Of a stretch of DNA of 64,000 nt, positions 44,221 through 53,773 are shown piece after piece; the stretch's first letter is position 1, and each line of letters opens with the position of its first letter. The notes under the pieces were generated by a model. It ran no database searches. It saw only the letters and a list, made by a program, of their open reading frames with translations, and had not been told where the DNA came from. The translations under genes were made by a program, and so were the position numbers. Source of the stretch: an uncultured Latescibacterota bacterium (GTDB lineage: Bacteria; Latescibacterota; UBA2968; UBA8231); the NCBI GenBank assembly GCA_958295495.1, contig OY282352.1, positions 3,288,548-3,352,547 of the forward strand. The letters are read 5' to 3'.

Positions 44221-46659
44221 TTAGAAGCGCCGCTGGCCGCGCTCGAGTTTGAGCTGCGGAATGTCCTTCAACTGCACCTTCAAAAAGAACGCCCGGTTTT
44301 TGTGGAAGCTGCTCGGTTGCACATTGAGGGTCGCGGTCCAGTCGTGGAATTCCTTTTGCAAGGACAACAGCTCGGAAGTGATGCGCTCGGTAGCCAACAG
44401 CCGCGTTCCCGGGGCGCGCAGATTGTAGTTGAGCGAATAATTGCAATGCCAGCTCGGCCCCAAGCTAAAGCCGGCTGAGGCCCGTACCCAAGAGCGGATG
44501 AAGCTAGAGGTCGTAGTCGTGGCGCGGCGGTGCGAGATGTAGTGGCTGAGCTGGAAGCGGCTGCCGCGCCGGCGGTTGTCGATGTCGCGCATGAGGCCGT
44601 TTTCAAAGCCGAAGGATTCCCGGCCACTAGCGGTGCCAAAGCCACTCTGTCCGTAGCCGCTGGCGGCGTCAAAGCTGCTCTGTCCGTAGCCGCTGGCGGT
44701 GCCGAAACCATCGGTCCGGTCGGCGTCCGAGCGCGCCTTCCTCGACTGCCGCGACCAGCTAGCCGAAGTCCGCACTTCAAGCTGCTTGCGGCGCGGTGCC
44801 AACAGGTGCAGTTGGTTTTGCTCGTCGTAGAACTGGTGGCGCAAGGTCAGCCGCGAATTTAGGTAGCGACCTGCCTCGACGCTTAGGGTAGTTCGCAGGT
44901 CGTCTAGCTGGTTTTCCTTTTTCTCAAAGTTATATGCCGTCGAGAAATTGAGCTGGACTAGGCGCACTTTGTGCTCCTCCTCGTCGCGCAGAATTTTGGC
45001 CCAGAACGTGTTGTCGAAGCGCAAGTTCAATGTCCGTCGGTGTTGGAGCTGGCTGCCGTCGCCGCCAAAGCCCAAGACTCCGCCGGTATCGGCGCGAGAG
45101 GCTTGATAGTTGAACGAGACGCTGGGTTTGAGCACGTGGCGCAGGGCTTGCAGCGGGCCGAGGGACGGGTTGAAGAGGCCGTAGAAGGTCTGGCTCAGGG
45201 CCGCACGGGTCGAGAAGCGGTCGCTGCGCCAGCTGCGGGTTGCGCTCTCGCGCAGATCTTGGTCGCGCCAGTCTTGGTCGAGTGCCGGGCTGAGATTGAG
45301 CCAAGAGAAGGGGCGGTACTGTGCGCTGACGCGCCAGCGCACTTGGCCCCTCGTTTTACTGGTCGTATCCGTGCGGGTGCCGCGCCGAGTGTTGCGCAGG
45401 CTGGCGTTGCCGTCGTAGTAGATGCGACTGTACCAGGGGAGGTTTTGGCGGCTTTGACGGCCTTGGCCTGATTGGCCCCAAATCGGCTTGCGGCTCTTGC
45501 GCAGGCTGAGTTCGGGCAGAATGGTGGAGAACGTCTCGGTGTCGAGGTTTTTGGTTTGGCTGGCTTTCAGGCTCAAGCTATTGCCCGAGCCGCGCCAGCG
45601 CCGGGTGTAGCTGAGGTTGGAGCGCAGAGTGCGGTTGAGGCGGTCTTGGAGGCTCGTGCTGTTGTCTTGGGCGAAGCTGTTGTTGCTCTGGAAGGTGCCG
45701 TTGGCCCGCAGGCTCGCCTCGCGCCCTAGTTCTTGGCTGTGCCTGAATTCCAGTCGCCAGTTGCGCGAGGCCGTGCGGCCCTCTTGGCGGTTTTCGAACT
45801 GGGTGCTGACGTGCCCTCTGAATCGATAGCGCGCCGCGTAGTTGAGGCGGGCGCGCCCTAGCCAGCCCGAGCGCTGCCGCAGGTCGGCGGCGAGGGACAG
45901 GTCCCAATAGTCGTTGGGCGCCAGATAGTAGCCCAAGTTGCGCAGCTCCCACTCGCTTTGACGCGCCCCAAATCTAAGGGTGCGCTGCCCAAAACTCGGC
46001 GTCAAAAGCCCGGACTGGCGGTCTTCGCGCAGCGAGAATACGTAGAAGGGAATCCACAACAGCCGCCGCTCCTTGATGCGGAAATACACCGGGCGCGCCA
46101 CGGCCATGTCGCCGGCTAAGACCTTGATCCGCGGGCTATAGAAGTCAAAGTGCGGGTGGTCGGCTTTGCAGGTGGTGTACGAGCCTTGGTGGACGTGGAA
46201 CTCGGTGCCGCTGCGGGTCTGTATCAAGCGTCCAGCATAAAATCCCTTGTCGCGGTGGATTTTGCCTTCGAGAATGGTTCCTTGTTCGGTGGAGAGGTCG
46301 TAGAGGATGCGCTCGCCGCGCAGAGTTTGGTCGCCTTGGCGCAACACCGGGCGGCCGATGACCTGCCCACTCGAATCGAGGGCCGCTCGCGCTTCGACTT
46401 GGTCGAGGGCGCGGCGGAAGACGATCTCGGCGGCCTCCAACTCAGCGCCCTTGTGTACGACGCGGGCCTGTCCCTGCAACAAAAGCGAGTCGCCGACCTC
46501 GTAGTAGTGCATATAGGTGGCTCGGTATGCAAAGCCTTGGTCTTTGTCTTGGCTCTTGGCTTGGGTCAACAGGGAGCGGGCTTGTTGTAGTTGGGTCTCG
46601 GACGCCTCGCTGCTGAGCGGATGGGCGAGGGCTAGGCAGAGGACCAGCAGGCCGATCAT
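44221..46659 (-). CDS. lptD: LPS-assembly outer-membrane protein LptD (OstA)
   Basis: 812 residues with signal peptide. N-terminal LptA/OstA-like jellyroll (YYEVGDSLLLQGQARVVHKGAELEAAEIVF ... GERILYDLSTEQGTI, KADHPHFDFYSPRIKV), then a large beta barrel (LLWIPFYVFSLREDRQSGLLTPSFG is the conserved entry). Inserts LPS or lipooligosaccharide into the outer leaflet, normally with LptE. The start overlaps rlmB (ATGA). Near residues 650-685 is a tandem Gly/Ser-rich 11-residue repeat (GYGQSSFDAAS, GYGQSGFGTAS), probably in a surface loop. Confidence 0.87.
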   Translation of the reverse strand: MIGLLVLCLALAHPLSSEASETQLQQARSLLTQAKSQDKDQGFAYRATYMHYYEVGDSLLLQGQARVVHKGAELEAAEIVFRRALDQVEARAALDSSGQVIGRPVLRQGDQTLRGERILYDLSTEQGTILEGKIHRDKGFYAGRLIQTRSGTEFHVHQGSYTTCKADHPHFDFYSPRIKVLAGDMAVARPVYFRIKERRLLWIPFYVFSLREDRQSGLLTPSFGQRTLRFGARQSEWELRNLGYYLAPNDYWDLSLAADLRQRSGWLGRARLNYAARYRFRGHVSTQFENRQEGRTASRNWRLEFRHSQELGREASLRANGTFQSNNSFAQDNSTSLQDRLNRTLRSNLSYTRRWRGSGNSLSLKASQTKNLDTETFSTILPELSLRKSRKPIWGQSGQGRQSRQNLPWYSRIYYDGNASLRNTRRGTRTDTTSKTRGQVRWRVSAQYRPFSWLNLSPALDQDWRDQDLRESATRSWRSDRFSTRAALSQTFYGLFNPSLGPLQALRHVLKPSVSFNYQASRADTGGVLGFGGDGSQLQHRRTLNLRFDNTFWAKILRDEEEHKVRLVQLNFSTAYNFEKKENQLDDLRTTLSVEAGRYLNSRLTLRHQFYDEQNQLHLLAPRRKQLEVRTSASWSRQSRKARSDADRTDGFGTASGYGQSSFDAASGYGQSGFGTASGRESFGFENGLMRDIDNRRRGSRFQLSHYISHRRATTTTSSFIRSWVRASAGFSLGPSWHCNYSLNYNLRAPGTRLLATERITSELLSLQKEFHDWTATLNVQPSSFHKNRAFFLKVQLKDIPQLKLERGQRRF

Positions 46660-47399
46660 GGCTGGCGCTGGCGCAGCACTTCGTACAGGGCGATGCCGGC
46701 GGCCACAGAGGCATTGAGCGAGCCGATGGCCGCGCGCTGCATGGGGATGTGCAAGAGTGCGTCGCAGCGCTTTTGCACCATGCGCCGCAGCCCTTTGCCC
46801 TCGCTGCCGATGACTAGGGCGCAGGGCTGGGCAAGATCGGCGGCCGTCAAGGGCTGTTCGCCTTGGGCGTCGAGTCCGGCGATGAAAAGCCCACCGGCCG
46901 CGGCTTTTTGCAGGGCCTTTTGCAAGTTGTCAACTCGGCAGACGGGCAGGTGCTGGGCCGCACCGGCCGCGGCTTTGAGCGCGGCTGGGGAGAGGCCGGC
47001 AGCTTCGCGGGCTGGCACGACTACGCCTTGGGCGCCGAGCGCGTGGGCGCTGCGGATGATGGCGCCGAGGTTGTGGGGATCTTGGACTTGGTCGAGAAAG
47101 AGCAGCAGGGCCGGGGTCGGCAGGTGGGCAAGGAGGTGGTCGAAGTCTGCGTACGATGCGGCCGCGGCATAGGCGACGACGCTTTGGTGGCGGGGGCCGG
47201 CAAGGCGGTCGAGCTGTGCCTTATCGCGCAGATCATAGGGAATGTGGGCCTGTCGCGCGCGGGCGAAAATTTCGTTGATGACCGGGCCGCGTGCGCCCTT
47301 GGCGACGAGCAGGCGGCGCAGGGGCCGCTCGGCGCGCAGGGCTTCGAGTACGGGGTGGCGGCCCCAAATCAGGTCGTCGGGTGTTTGTTTATCGGGCAT
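46656..47399 (-). CDS. rlmB: TrmH/SpoU-family rRNA 2'-O-methyltransferase (RlmB-like)
   Basis: 247 residues. N-terminal substrate-binding domain (IWGRHPVLEAL) and a SPOUT knot with the three motifs: LDQVQDPHNLGAIIRSAHALG, LVIGSEGKGLRR, and IPMQRAAIGSLNASVAAGIALYE. Uses S-adenosylmethionine to methylate a ribose, in the RlmB group at G2251 of 23S rRNA (E. coli numbering). Overlaps lptD by 4 bases. Confidence 0.9.
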   Translation of the reverse strand: MPDKQTPDDLIWGRHPVLEALRAERPLRRLLVAKGARGPVINEIFARARQAHIPYDLRDKAQLDRLAGPRHQSVVAYAAAASYADFDHLLAHLPTPALLLFLDQVQDPHNLGAIIRSAHALGAQGVVVPAREAAGLSPAALKAAAGAAQHLPVCRVDNLQKALQKAAAGGLFIAGLDAQGEQPLTAADLAQPCALVIGSEGKGLRRMVQKRCDALLHIPMQRAAIGSLNASVAAGIALYEVLRQRQP

Positions 47400-47483
47400 G
47401 AGCCAACGGCGCGCAGCTCGATCTGCGCCAACGCCGAGAGGATAAACGGTAGTGAATTTCGACGGCGGCTTTGGTAAGAGCGG

Positions 47484-48788
47484 TCACGTTTCCCAAAGCA
47501 GGCGCAGCGGCACGGCGTAGAGTCCGTCGCCAAAGCGGGTACAGGTCTCTCCGTCGTACAGCACCACGCCGCCGGCGAACTGGCGGCCCGTTGCTTCCCT
47601 GAGCTTGTACAAGCCGCGGAAGTCCGCTTTTGTTACAGTGGCACCCGCCTTCACCTCTACTCCCGCAACCGCCAGCGATCCGCGCTCAATGACGATGTCC
47701 ACCTCCACTTTGTCCTTGTCGCGGTAGTGGAAAAACGCCAACCGGGCCTCGTGCCAGCTCGCCTGCCGCCGCAACTCCTCAAACGCGAAAGTCTCGAGAA
47801 GCTGACCCAGCAGTGTCCGATCGGTTGTCAGCCCTGCTGCATCTATCCCCAGTAGCGTACAAGCGAGGCCGGTATCGCCGATGTGCAACTTGGGCGTCTT
47901 GACGAGGCGGCTTAGACGATTGTGGTGCCAAGGTGGAAGCCTCTCCAGCAGAAACACCTGTTCGAGTAGCTTGACATAGTGAAAGATCGTCGGTCGGCTG
48001 AGTTGGAAGGGAGCCGCCAGATCAGAAACATTCAGGAGCCGAGCTGTCTGCGCCGCCGCCAATTCGAGTAGGCGAGGCAGGGCCTCAAGGCTGCCGATCC
48101 GCGCCAGATCGCGCACATCGCGCTGCACTTGGGCGTCGAGATAGTCGCGGTACCAGTTGGCCCGCCGCCGACCGGCCGACCGGGCCAGTGCTGGCGGGTA
48201 TCCACCGGTAACGATGCGCTCGCCGAGCTGGCTACCCAGCCGCCCTACTCGTTGCGTCTTGAATCCATCCCCGAATAGAGCGTCGAGGAAGCCGGGGAAT
48301 TGAGCCGTGGTTACTCTAAGCTCGCACTGCGCGAGCGGATGCAGCCTAACCGTCTCCATGCGGCCCGCTAGGGAGTCCGAGAGGTTGGGGACGAGCAGCA
48401 CATTGGTTGAGCCTGTCAGTACGAAACGCCCCGGCACGCGGTTGCGATCCACTTCGAGCTTCAGGGCACTGAAGAGCGTGGGGACGCGCTGCACTTCGTC
48501 GAGGATGACGCGCTCAGGCAGATCGGCAACAAAACCCATGGGGTCGGCCTCGGCCCCGGCGCGCACGACATCATCGTCGAAGCTGAGGTACGCGTACCCT
48601 CGGGGCTTGGCCGTCGCCAAGCTAAGCGGTTGGCCGCGCCATCTCAGGTATTCCGGTACGCACACCATCTGCGCGAGTGTGGTCTTGCCACATTGCCGGG
48701 GACCGTGGATTAGGACAATCGGTGAGTCCTCTAGTGCCTCCGCAAGAGTCCGCTCGGCAAAGCGCGGGTAGAGGTGAGTCTTTGGCAT
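47484..48788 (-). CDS. AAA ATPase with DUF4143 C-terminal domain
   Basis: 434 residues. Walker A HGPRQCGKTTLA (about residue 30), Walker B RVILDEVQRVP, sensor LTGSTN, followed by a winged-helix part (LLNVSDLAAPFQLSRPTIFHYVKLLEQVFLLERLPPW, kept here in short form) and a DUF4143 nuclease-like end (VEVDIVIE ... AGVEVKAGATVTKADF, similar to restriction-like folds). These 'ATP-binding proteins' are common in accessory regions and spread by transfer; role unknown. It separates rlmB-lptD from mutS. Confidence 0.85.
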   Translation of the reverse strand: MPKTHLYPRFAERTLAEALEDSPIVLIHGPRQCGKTTLAQMVCVPEYLRWRGQPLSLATAKPRGYAYLSFDDDVVRAGAEADPMGFVADLPERVILDEVQRVPTLFSALKLEVDRNRVPGRFVLTGSTNVLLVPNLSDSLAGRMETVRLHPLAQCELRVTTAQFPGFLDALFGDGFKTQRVGRLGSQLGERIVTGGYPPALARSAGRRRANWYRDYLDAQVQRDVRDLARIGSLEALPRLLELAAAQTARLLNVSDLAAPFQLSRPTIFHYVKLLEQVFLLERLPPWHHNRLSRLVKTPKLHIGDTGLACTLLGIDAAGLTTDRTLLGQLLETFAFEELRRQASWHEARLAFFHYRDKDKVEVDIVIERGSLAVAGVEVKAGATVTKADFRGLYKLREATGRQFAGGVVLYDGETCTRFGDGLYAVPLRLLWET

Positions 48789-48859
48789 CGGCTAATTGTA
48801 AATGTTGATGCGTCTGATTGCAAGTTTAGTGTGCGGCCAATTGAAAATTGCGGGATTCC

Positions 48860-49087
48860 CTAAAGAAGCCTCGCTAGGTGCCTTATGCGGCGCAGGACTT
48901 CGTCGTCTGGTAGAAATACCAGAGGGTCATTGTGCAACAGCCGTAGCGCGTCGTACAGTTTGCGCGGGGGGGATGCGATCCCGTGCGATTTTCGTTCATC
49001 CGTTATCCATAAAACGCCGTGGACCTCGATTCCGTTTCGTGCGGCCACCATCCTTAACGCGCTGTCGCCAGTGAGATGTAAACATAA
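48860..49087 (-). pseudogene. C-terminal remnant of a PIN-domain (DUF3368-like) gene
   Basis: The frame is open from 49087 to 48860 and reads HLTGDSALRMVAARNGIEVHGV from 49078 on, like the end of PIN proteins ('TGDraLR..A...gI.V.G.l'). The N-terminal acidic residues are missing, and a TGA closes the frame upstream. It occupies the 392-base gap between the DUF4143 ATPase and mutS. The rest of the gap (48789-48859 and 49088-49180) shows nothing clear. Confidence 0.5.
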
Positions 49088-49180
49088 TCAACCGAACCTT
49101 GCAGGGATGGTCTAGAAAAGTTGCTGTAAGATGGCGAAACGAAGGATGCCCAATGGGACAAAATTGAGCCGCTTTCAGCC

Positions 49181-51805
49181 TCATTCCCCATTTTTAATTT
49201 TTTCTTTCCATTCATTCAGCTTGAGCAATGCTTGGAGCGGCGTAATCTGGCTGAGGTCCATGTCCCGCAATTCCGCCGCCCACGGCGCGTCCGCAGGTGC
49301 AGGAAAGAGATTGAGCTGGGGTTGAGGGGCCGGCGGGGGCACGTCCGGGGGGTGGATGTCCTTGGTGTCGATCTGGTCCTTTTCGAGACGGGCGAGAATT
49401 TCTTGGGCGCGTGCTACTACTTGGCCCGGCATCCCGGCCATCTGCGCGACGTTGATGCCGTAGCTTTGGTCGGCAGACCCCGGGGCTAGGCGGTGGAGGA
49501 ACACCACGCGGTCGCCTTCCTCGCGCACTTGCACGTTGAAGTTGACGACGCGCTCTAGATGGCTTTCGAGTTCGGTCATTTCGTGGTAGTGCGTGGCAAA
49601 GAGGGTGCGCGGGTGGGCCGTGCGGTGCTGGTGCAAGTATTCGACAATGGCCCAGGCAATGCTCAGGCCGTCGAAGGTGCTAGTGCCGCGGCCGAGTTCG
49701 TCTATGAGGAGCAAGCTGCGGCTGGTGGCGTTGTTGAGGATATTGGCCGCCTCGTGCATCTCCACCATAAAGGTGCTCTCGCCGCGGGCGAGGTTGTCGG
49801 ACGCGCCCACGCGAGTGAAGATGCGATCGACGACGCCGATGGTGGCTTGGCGCGCGGGAACGAAGCTGCCCATCTGCGCCATCAGCGCGATCAGCCCCAC
49901 TTGGCGGATGATGGTGCTCTTGCCGGCCATATTAGGGCCGGTGATGAGCATGATTTGCGCCCCGTTGGCGTCGAGGCACACATCGTTGGGCACGAAGCGG
50001 CCCGTGCGGAGCTGGCGCTCGACGACCGGGTGGCGGCCCTCGCGGATTTCGATCCGCTGGCCGTCATTGACTTGGGGCCGGGTATAGGATTCGCTCGCGG
50101 CGACTTCGGCGAGGGAATACAGCGCGTCAATGCGCGCGATGGCGCGGGCAATCTGCTGGACTTGGGGCGTCCAGCGGGCGGCGCGGTCGCGCAGGGCTAA
50201 GAATAGCTCGTTCTCCAGTTCTTTGAGGCGGTCCTCGGCCCCTAGGACCTTTTCCTCATATTCCTTTAGCTCGGGCGTGATGAAGCGCTCGGCGTTGGTC
50301 AAGGTCTGTTTGCGATGGTACTCGGCGGGGGCTTTGTCGAGGTTGGCCTTGCTGATTTCGATGTAGTAACCAAAGACTTGGTTGTAGCCGATTTTGAGCG
50401 AGGCAATGCCGGTGCGCTCGCGTTCGGTGGCCTGCAAGCGGGCGATGTAGTCCTTGCCGCCGCGGGCGATTCGCCGCAGTTGATCGACGTCCGGGTGATG
50501 GCCGTCGCGGATTAGGCCGCCGTCGGTCAGGGATACCGGCGGCTCGGCGACCAACGCGCCGCTGATTTCGGCGACTAATGCGCCCACGTCTGGAAGCCCC
50601 TTGACGCGCAGCTCCTGCAAGAGTGTGCTCTGGGCCGTGGAGAGGGTCTGGCCGATGGCCGGGGCGACGGCCAGCGAGCGGGCTAGCCCCACGAGGTCGC
50701 GGGCGTTGGCCCGCTGGCAACAGATGCGCGCCATCAGCCGCTCGAGGTCGCCGACCTGCTCTAGGGACGGGCCCAAGGCGCGGCGTTGGTCGCGCTGGTG
50801 CAGCAACTCGTCAACCGCTGCTAGGCGGTCCTCGATGGAGGCCGGTCTCTTGAGGGGTTGAGTAATCCACTGGCGCATCAGGCGGGCCCCCATGGGGGTG
50901 CGGGTGCGGTCGAGGATTTCGATTAGGGTGTTGGTGCGGCCCCCGTCTTGGAGGTTGGCTAAAAGCTCTAGGTTGCGCTGGGCGGCAGCGTCGATGAGCG
51001 CAAAGTCCTCGCGGCGCTTGCGCTGGAGGCGGTTGACGTGTTCGACTGCGCCGCGCTGGTTGTCGCGCAAATAGGCGACCGCGGCCCCGCCGGCGCAGAT
51101 GGCGGCCTCCATGTCCTCGCAACCAAAGCCCTTCAAAGTCTGGACTCGGAGCTGGTCGGTGAGGGTGTCGTAAGCGGTGTCGGCGGCAAAGTGATAGTCT
51201 TCGACGCGGCTGATGGCCACCCGCGGCAAGGCGGTCTGGAGCGTCTGCACCCACTTGGCGTCCGCGCCTTCGGCGATGAGTAGCTCGGCCGGGGCGAGGC
51301 TCTCCAACTCGTCGGCTAGGTCGTTGGCCGCGACCTCGTCGAGGGCGAAGTCGCCGGTTGACAAATCGACGCTGGCTAGGCCGATGCAGTCGGCGCGGGG
51401 GCAGAGGCCGACGAGGAAGTTGTTGCGTTGCTGGTCGAGCAGGGCGTCGGAAAGGGCCGTGCCCGGGGAGACGACCTGCACCACGTCGCGCTTGACGACG
51501 CCCTTGGCCTGTTTGGGGTCTTCGATTTGTTCGCAGATGGCGACTTTGCGGCCGAGTTGGATGAGTTTGGCTAGGTAGCCTTCCATGGCGTGATGAGGTA
51601 CGCCGGCTAAAGGCACATCGCCGGAAGTCTTGCCGTGGTTGCGCGCCGTCAAGGTGAGACCCAAAAGCCGGGCGGCCTCTTTGGCGTCGTCGAAGAACAT
51701 CTCGTAGAAGTCGCCCATGCGGAAGAAGAGAATCGCGTCTGGGTGCTGACGCTTAAAGTGCATGTACTGCTCCATCGCCGGGGTGAGTTTGGTTCTCGGG
51801 GACAT
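49181..51805 (-). CDS. mutS: DNA mismatch repair protein MutS
   Basis: 874 residues. Mismatch-binding FRMGDFYEMFFDDA (Phe-x-Glu motif), connector, clamp, and ATPase with Walker A ITGPNMAGKSTIIRQ (about residue 625), LIDELGRGTSTFDG and THYHEM. The C-terminus has the linker and LNEWKEKI end typical of MutS. Starts 33 bases after the rpsA terminator stem and has no clear ribosome site or promoter of its own, so it may depend on read-through. Confidence 0.95.
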   Translation of the reverse strand: MSPRTKLTPAMEQYMHFKRQHPDAILFFRMGDFYEMFFDDAKEAARLLGLTLTARNHGKTSGDVPLAGVPHHAMEGYLAKLIQLGRKVAICEQIEDPKQAKGVVKRDVVQVVSPGTALSDALLDQQRNNFLVGLCPRADCIGLASVDLSTGDFALDEVAANDLADELESLAPAELLIAEGADAKWVQTLQTALPRVAISRVEDYHFAADTAYDTLTDQLRVQTLKGFGCEDMEAAICAGGAAVAYLRDNQRGAVEHVNRLQRKRREDFALIDAAAQRNLELLANLQDGGRTNTLIEILDRTRTPMGARLMRQWITQPLKRPASIEDRLAAVDELLHQRDQRRALGPSLEQVGDLERLMARICCQRANARDLVGLARSLAVAPAIGQTLSTAQSTLLQELRVKGLPDVGALVAEISGALVAEPPVSLTDGGLIRDGHHPDVDQLRRIARGGKDYIARLQATERERTGIASLKIGYNQVFGYYIEISKANLDKAPAEYHRKQTLTNAERFITPELKEYEEKVLGAEDRLKELENELFLALRDRAARWTPQVQQIARAIARIDALYSLAEVAASESYTRPQVNDGQRIEIREGRHPVVERQLRTGRFVPNDVCLDANGAQIMLITGPNMAGKSTIIRQVGLIALMAQMGSFVPARQATIGVVDRIFTRVGASDNLARGESTFMVEMHEAANILNNATSRSLLLIDELGRGTSTFDGLSIAWAIVEYLHQHRTAHPRTLFATHYHEMTELESHLERVVNFNVQVREEGDRVVFLHRLAPGSADQSYGINVAQMAGMPGQVVARAQEILARLEKDQIDTKDIHPPDVPPPAPQPQLNLFPAPADAPWAAELRDMDLSQITPLQALLKLNEWKEKIKNGE

Positions 51806-51837
51806 GGTTCGGGCCGGTTAGGGGATTGGGGGTTGGC

Positions 51838-51878
51838 AAAAATAAAAACGCGGTGGAACGATCGTTCGTCCCACCGCG
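51838..51878 (-). terminator. Rho-independent terminator of the rpsA operon
   Basis: Minus strand: 8-bp GC-rich stem (arms 51878-51871 and 51856-51849, CGCGGTGG type) followed by a U-rich tract (51848-51838). Lies 20 bases after the rpsA stop. Confidence 0.85.
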
Positions 51879-51898
51879 CCTGGTTGTTGCTGTGGGGC

Positions 51899-53692
51899 TT
51901 ATGACTCGTCTTGCTCGGCGTGGACGTCTCCCCAGCTCTCCATCTCGTCGTCCTTGTCGGCCGCGACCTCCTCGTCGGCGACCTCTTGGACGGGATGCTC
52001 GGCTAAGTAGGTTTCGTACTCGGCTTGGTCTTTGTCCTTGAAGTACTCGCGCACGCTGAGCACGATCTTTTTGTGGTTCTTGTCGAACTCGATGACCTCT
52101 AGCGGAAGCTTTTGCCCTTCGGCAAAGCTCTGGCGCGGGTTTTGCAACTCGTCGATGGCCAAATGCGACAGCGGCACGAACCCATCGACTTCGTCGACGA
52201 GCGAGACGACGACGCCGCGCTCGAGGATCCGCCAGATCGCGCCTTGGACCTCGACGCCCACCGCGTACTGATCGGCAAAGCGAGGCCAAGGGTTTTCAAA
52301 GGCCTCCTTGTGGCTGAGCGAGATGCGGCGGCGCTTGATGTCGATTTCGGTGACGACCACGGGGATCACGTCGCCCTTTTTGAACATTTCGCTGGCTTGG
52401 CGGATGCGCTTCGTCCAAGACATATCCGAAATGTGGACTAGCCCGTCGATGTTGTCCTCGAGCGCGACGAAGGCTCCGAAGTTGGTCAAGCTGCATACCG
52501 TGCCGTCGATCTTGGTGCCGGGGGGATACTTGGCATCGAGGGTATCCCACGGATCGTCCTCGGTTTGCTTCATGCCGAGTGAGATCTTCTGGTTCTCGCT
52601 GTCGATCTTGAGCACCTTCACTTCGACGATGTCGCCGATGTTGACCAGCTTGGAAGGATGGCGCACGTGCTGGGTCCAAGACATCTCGGAGATGTGGACT
52701 AGGCCCTCGATGCCCTCCTCCAGCTCGACGAAGGCCCCGTAATCGGTGATGGAGACCACCTTGCCGCGAACTTGGTTCTCAATCGGGTACTTCTTCTCGA
52801 TGTTCTCCCACGGATGGGCAGTTAGTTGCTTCAGCCCCAAGGAGATGCGCTCGCGCTTGCGATCGTAACTGAGCACTTTGACCTTGATGCGGTCGCCGAT
52901 GGAGACCAACTCCGAGGGGTGGTTGACGCGCCCCCAAGACATGTCGGTGATGTGGAGGAGACCATCGACGCCGCCCAAGTCGATGAAGGCCCCGAAGTCG
53001 GTGATGTTCTTGACGACGCCCTCGCGGGTCTGGCCTTCCTCCAACACCTTGACGATCTCCTCGCGCATCCGCGCACGCTCTTCCTCTAGCACGGCGCGGC
53101 GCGAGACGACGATGTTGCGCCGCGCCTTGTTGAGCTTGATGATTTTGAAGGGGAACTCGTGGCCGATGAACTGGTCGAAGTTCTTGACTTGGCGGATGTC
53201 GATCTGCGAGCCGGGCAAAAAGGCCTCGACGCCGAAGAGATTGACGACGATGCCGCCCTTGATGCGCCGCGTCAGCCGGCCCTCGACGGTATTGCCGGTG
53301 TCGTGAGCATCCCTGATCAAATCCCAGACCCGCATGAAGTCGGCCTTCTGCTTAGAGAGCACGACTTGGCCCTCTTGGTCTTCGACGTCCTCCAAGAAGA
53401 CCTCGATTTCTTGGCCTTGCTCAATGGACTCGGGGTCGGAAAACTCCTTGACCGACACCGCGCCTTCGGACTTGAAGCCGATATCGACCATCACCTCGCT
53501 GGGGCCGATTGAGACGACCGTGCCCTTGACGATCTGGCCCTCCTTGATGCCGGAGATGCTCTCCTCGTAGAGGGCCATGAGTTCGTCGAATTCGTCCTGA
53601 TTGTACTCGGGCTTTTCCAGCTCTTCGACGCTGACGTTGCCGTACACAGGGGCTTCCTGCTGCTCTTCTGTTGCTGTGATTTCCTCGGTCAT
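51899..53692 (-). CDS. rpsA: 30S ribosomal protein S1
   Basis: 597 residues from ATG 53692 (GAGGA 10 bases upstream; the extra 12 residues to 53728 have no site). Six S1 RNA-binding domains: early ones weaker (VKGTVVSIGPSEVMVDIGFKSEG, VEGRLTRRIKGGIVVNLFGVEAFLPGS), then four clear copies with FGAFI/FGAFV and GLLHI/GLVHISDMSW. Long acidic ends. Binds mRNA leaders in translation initiation. Preceded by cmk, the usual neighbour in many bacteria. Confidence 0.95.
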   Translation of the reverse strand: MTEEITATEEQQEAPVYGNVSVEELEKPEYNQDEFDELMALYEESISGIKEGQIVKGTVVSIGPSEVMVDIGFKSEGAVSVKEFSDPESIEQGQEIEVFLEDVEDQEGQVVLSKQKADFMRVWDLIRDAHDTGNTVEGRLTRRIKGGIVVNLFGVEAFLPGSQIDIRQVKNFDQFIGHEFPFKIIKLNKARRNIVVSRRAVLEEERARMREEIVKVLEEGQTREGVVKNITDFGAFIDLGGVDGLLHITDMSWGRVNHPSELVSIGDRIKVKVLSYDRKRERISLGLKQLTAHPWENIEKKYPIENQVRGKVVSITDYGAFVELEEGIEGLVHISEMSWTQHVRHPSKLVNIGDIVEVKVLKIDSENQKISLGMKQTEDDPWDTLDAKYPPGTKIDGTVCSLTNFGAFVALEDNIDGLVHISDMSWTKRIRQASEMFKKGDVIPVVVTEIDIKRRRISLSHKEAFENPWPRFADQYAVGVEVQGAIWRILERGVVVSLVDEVDGFVPLSHLAIDELQNPRQSFAEGQKLPLEVIEFDKNHKKIVLSVREYFKDKDQAEYETYLAEHPVQEVADEEVAADKDDEMESWGDVHAEQDES

Positions 53693-53773
53693 GTTGTGCA
53701 AATCCTCAAAAAGGTTAAGGCGAAGCACGCACTTCGCGTGGTGTGATACCAGCGCGGCCTCTCCGCGCCAGCG

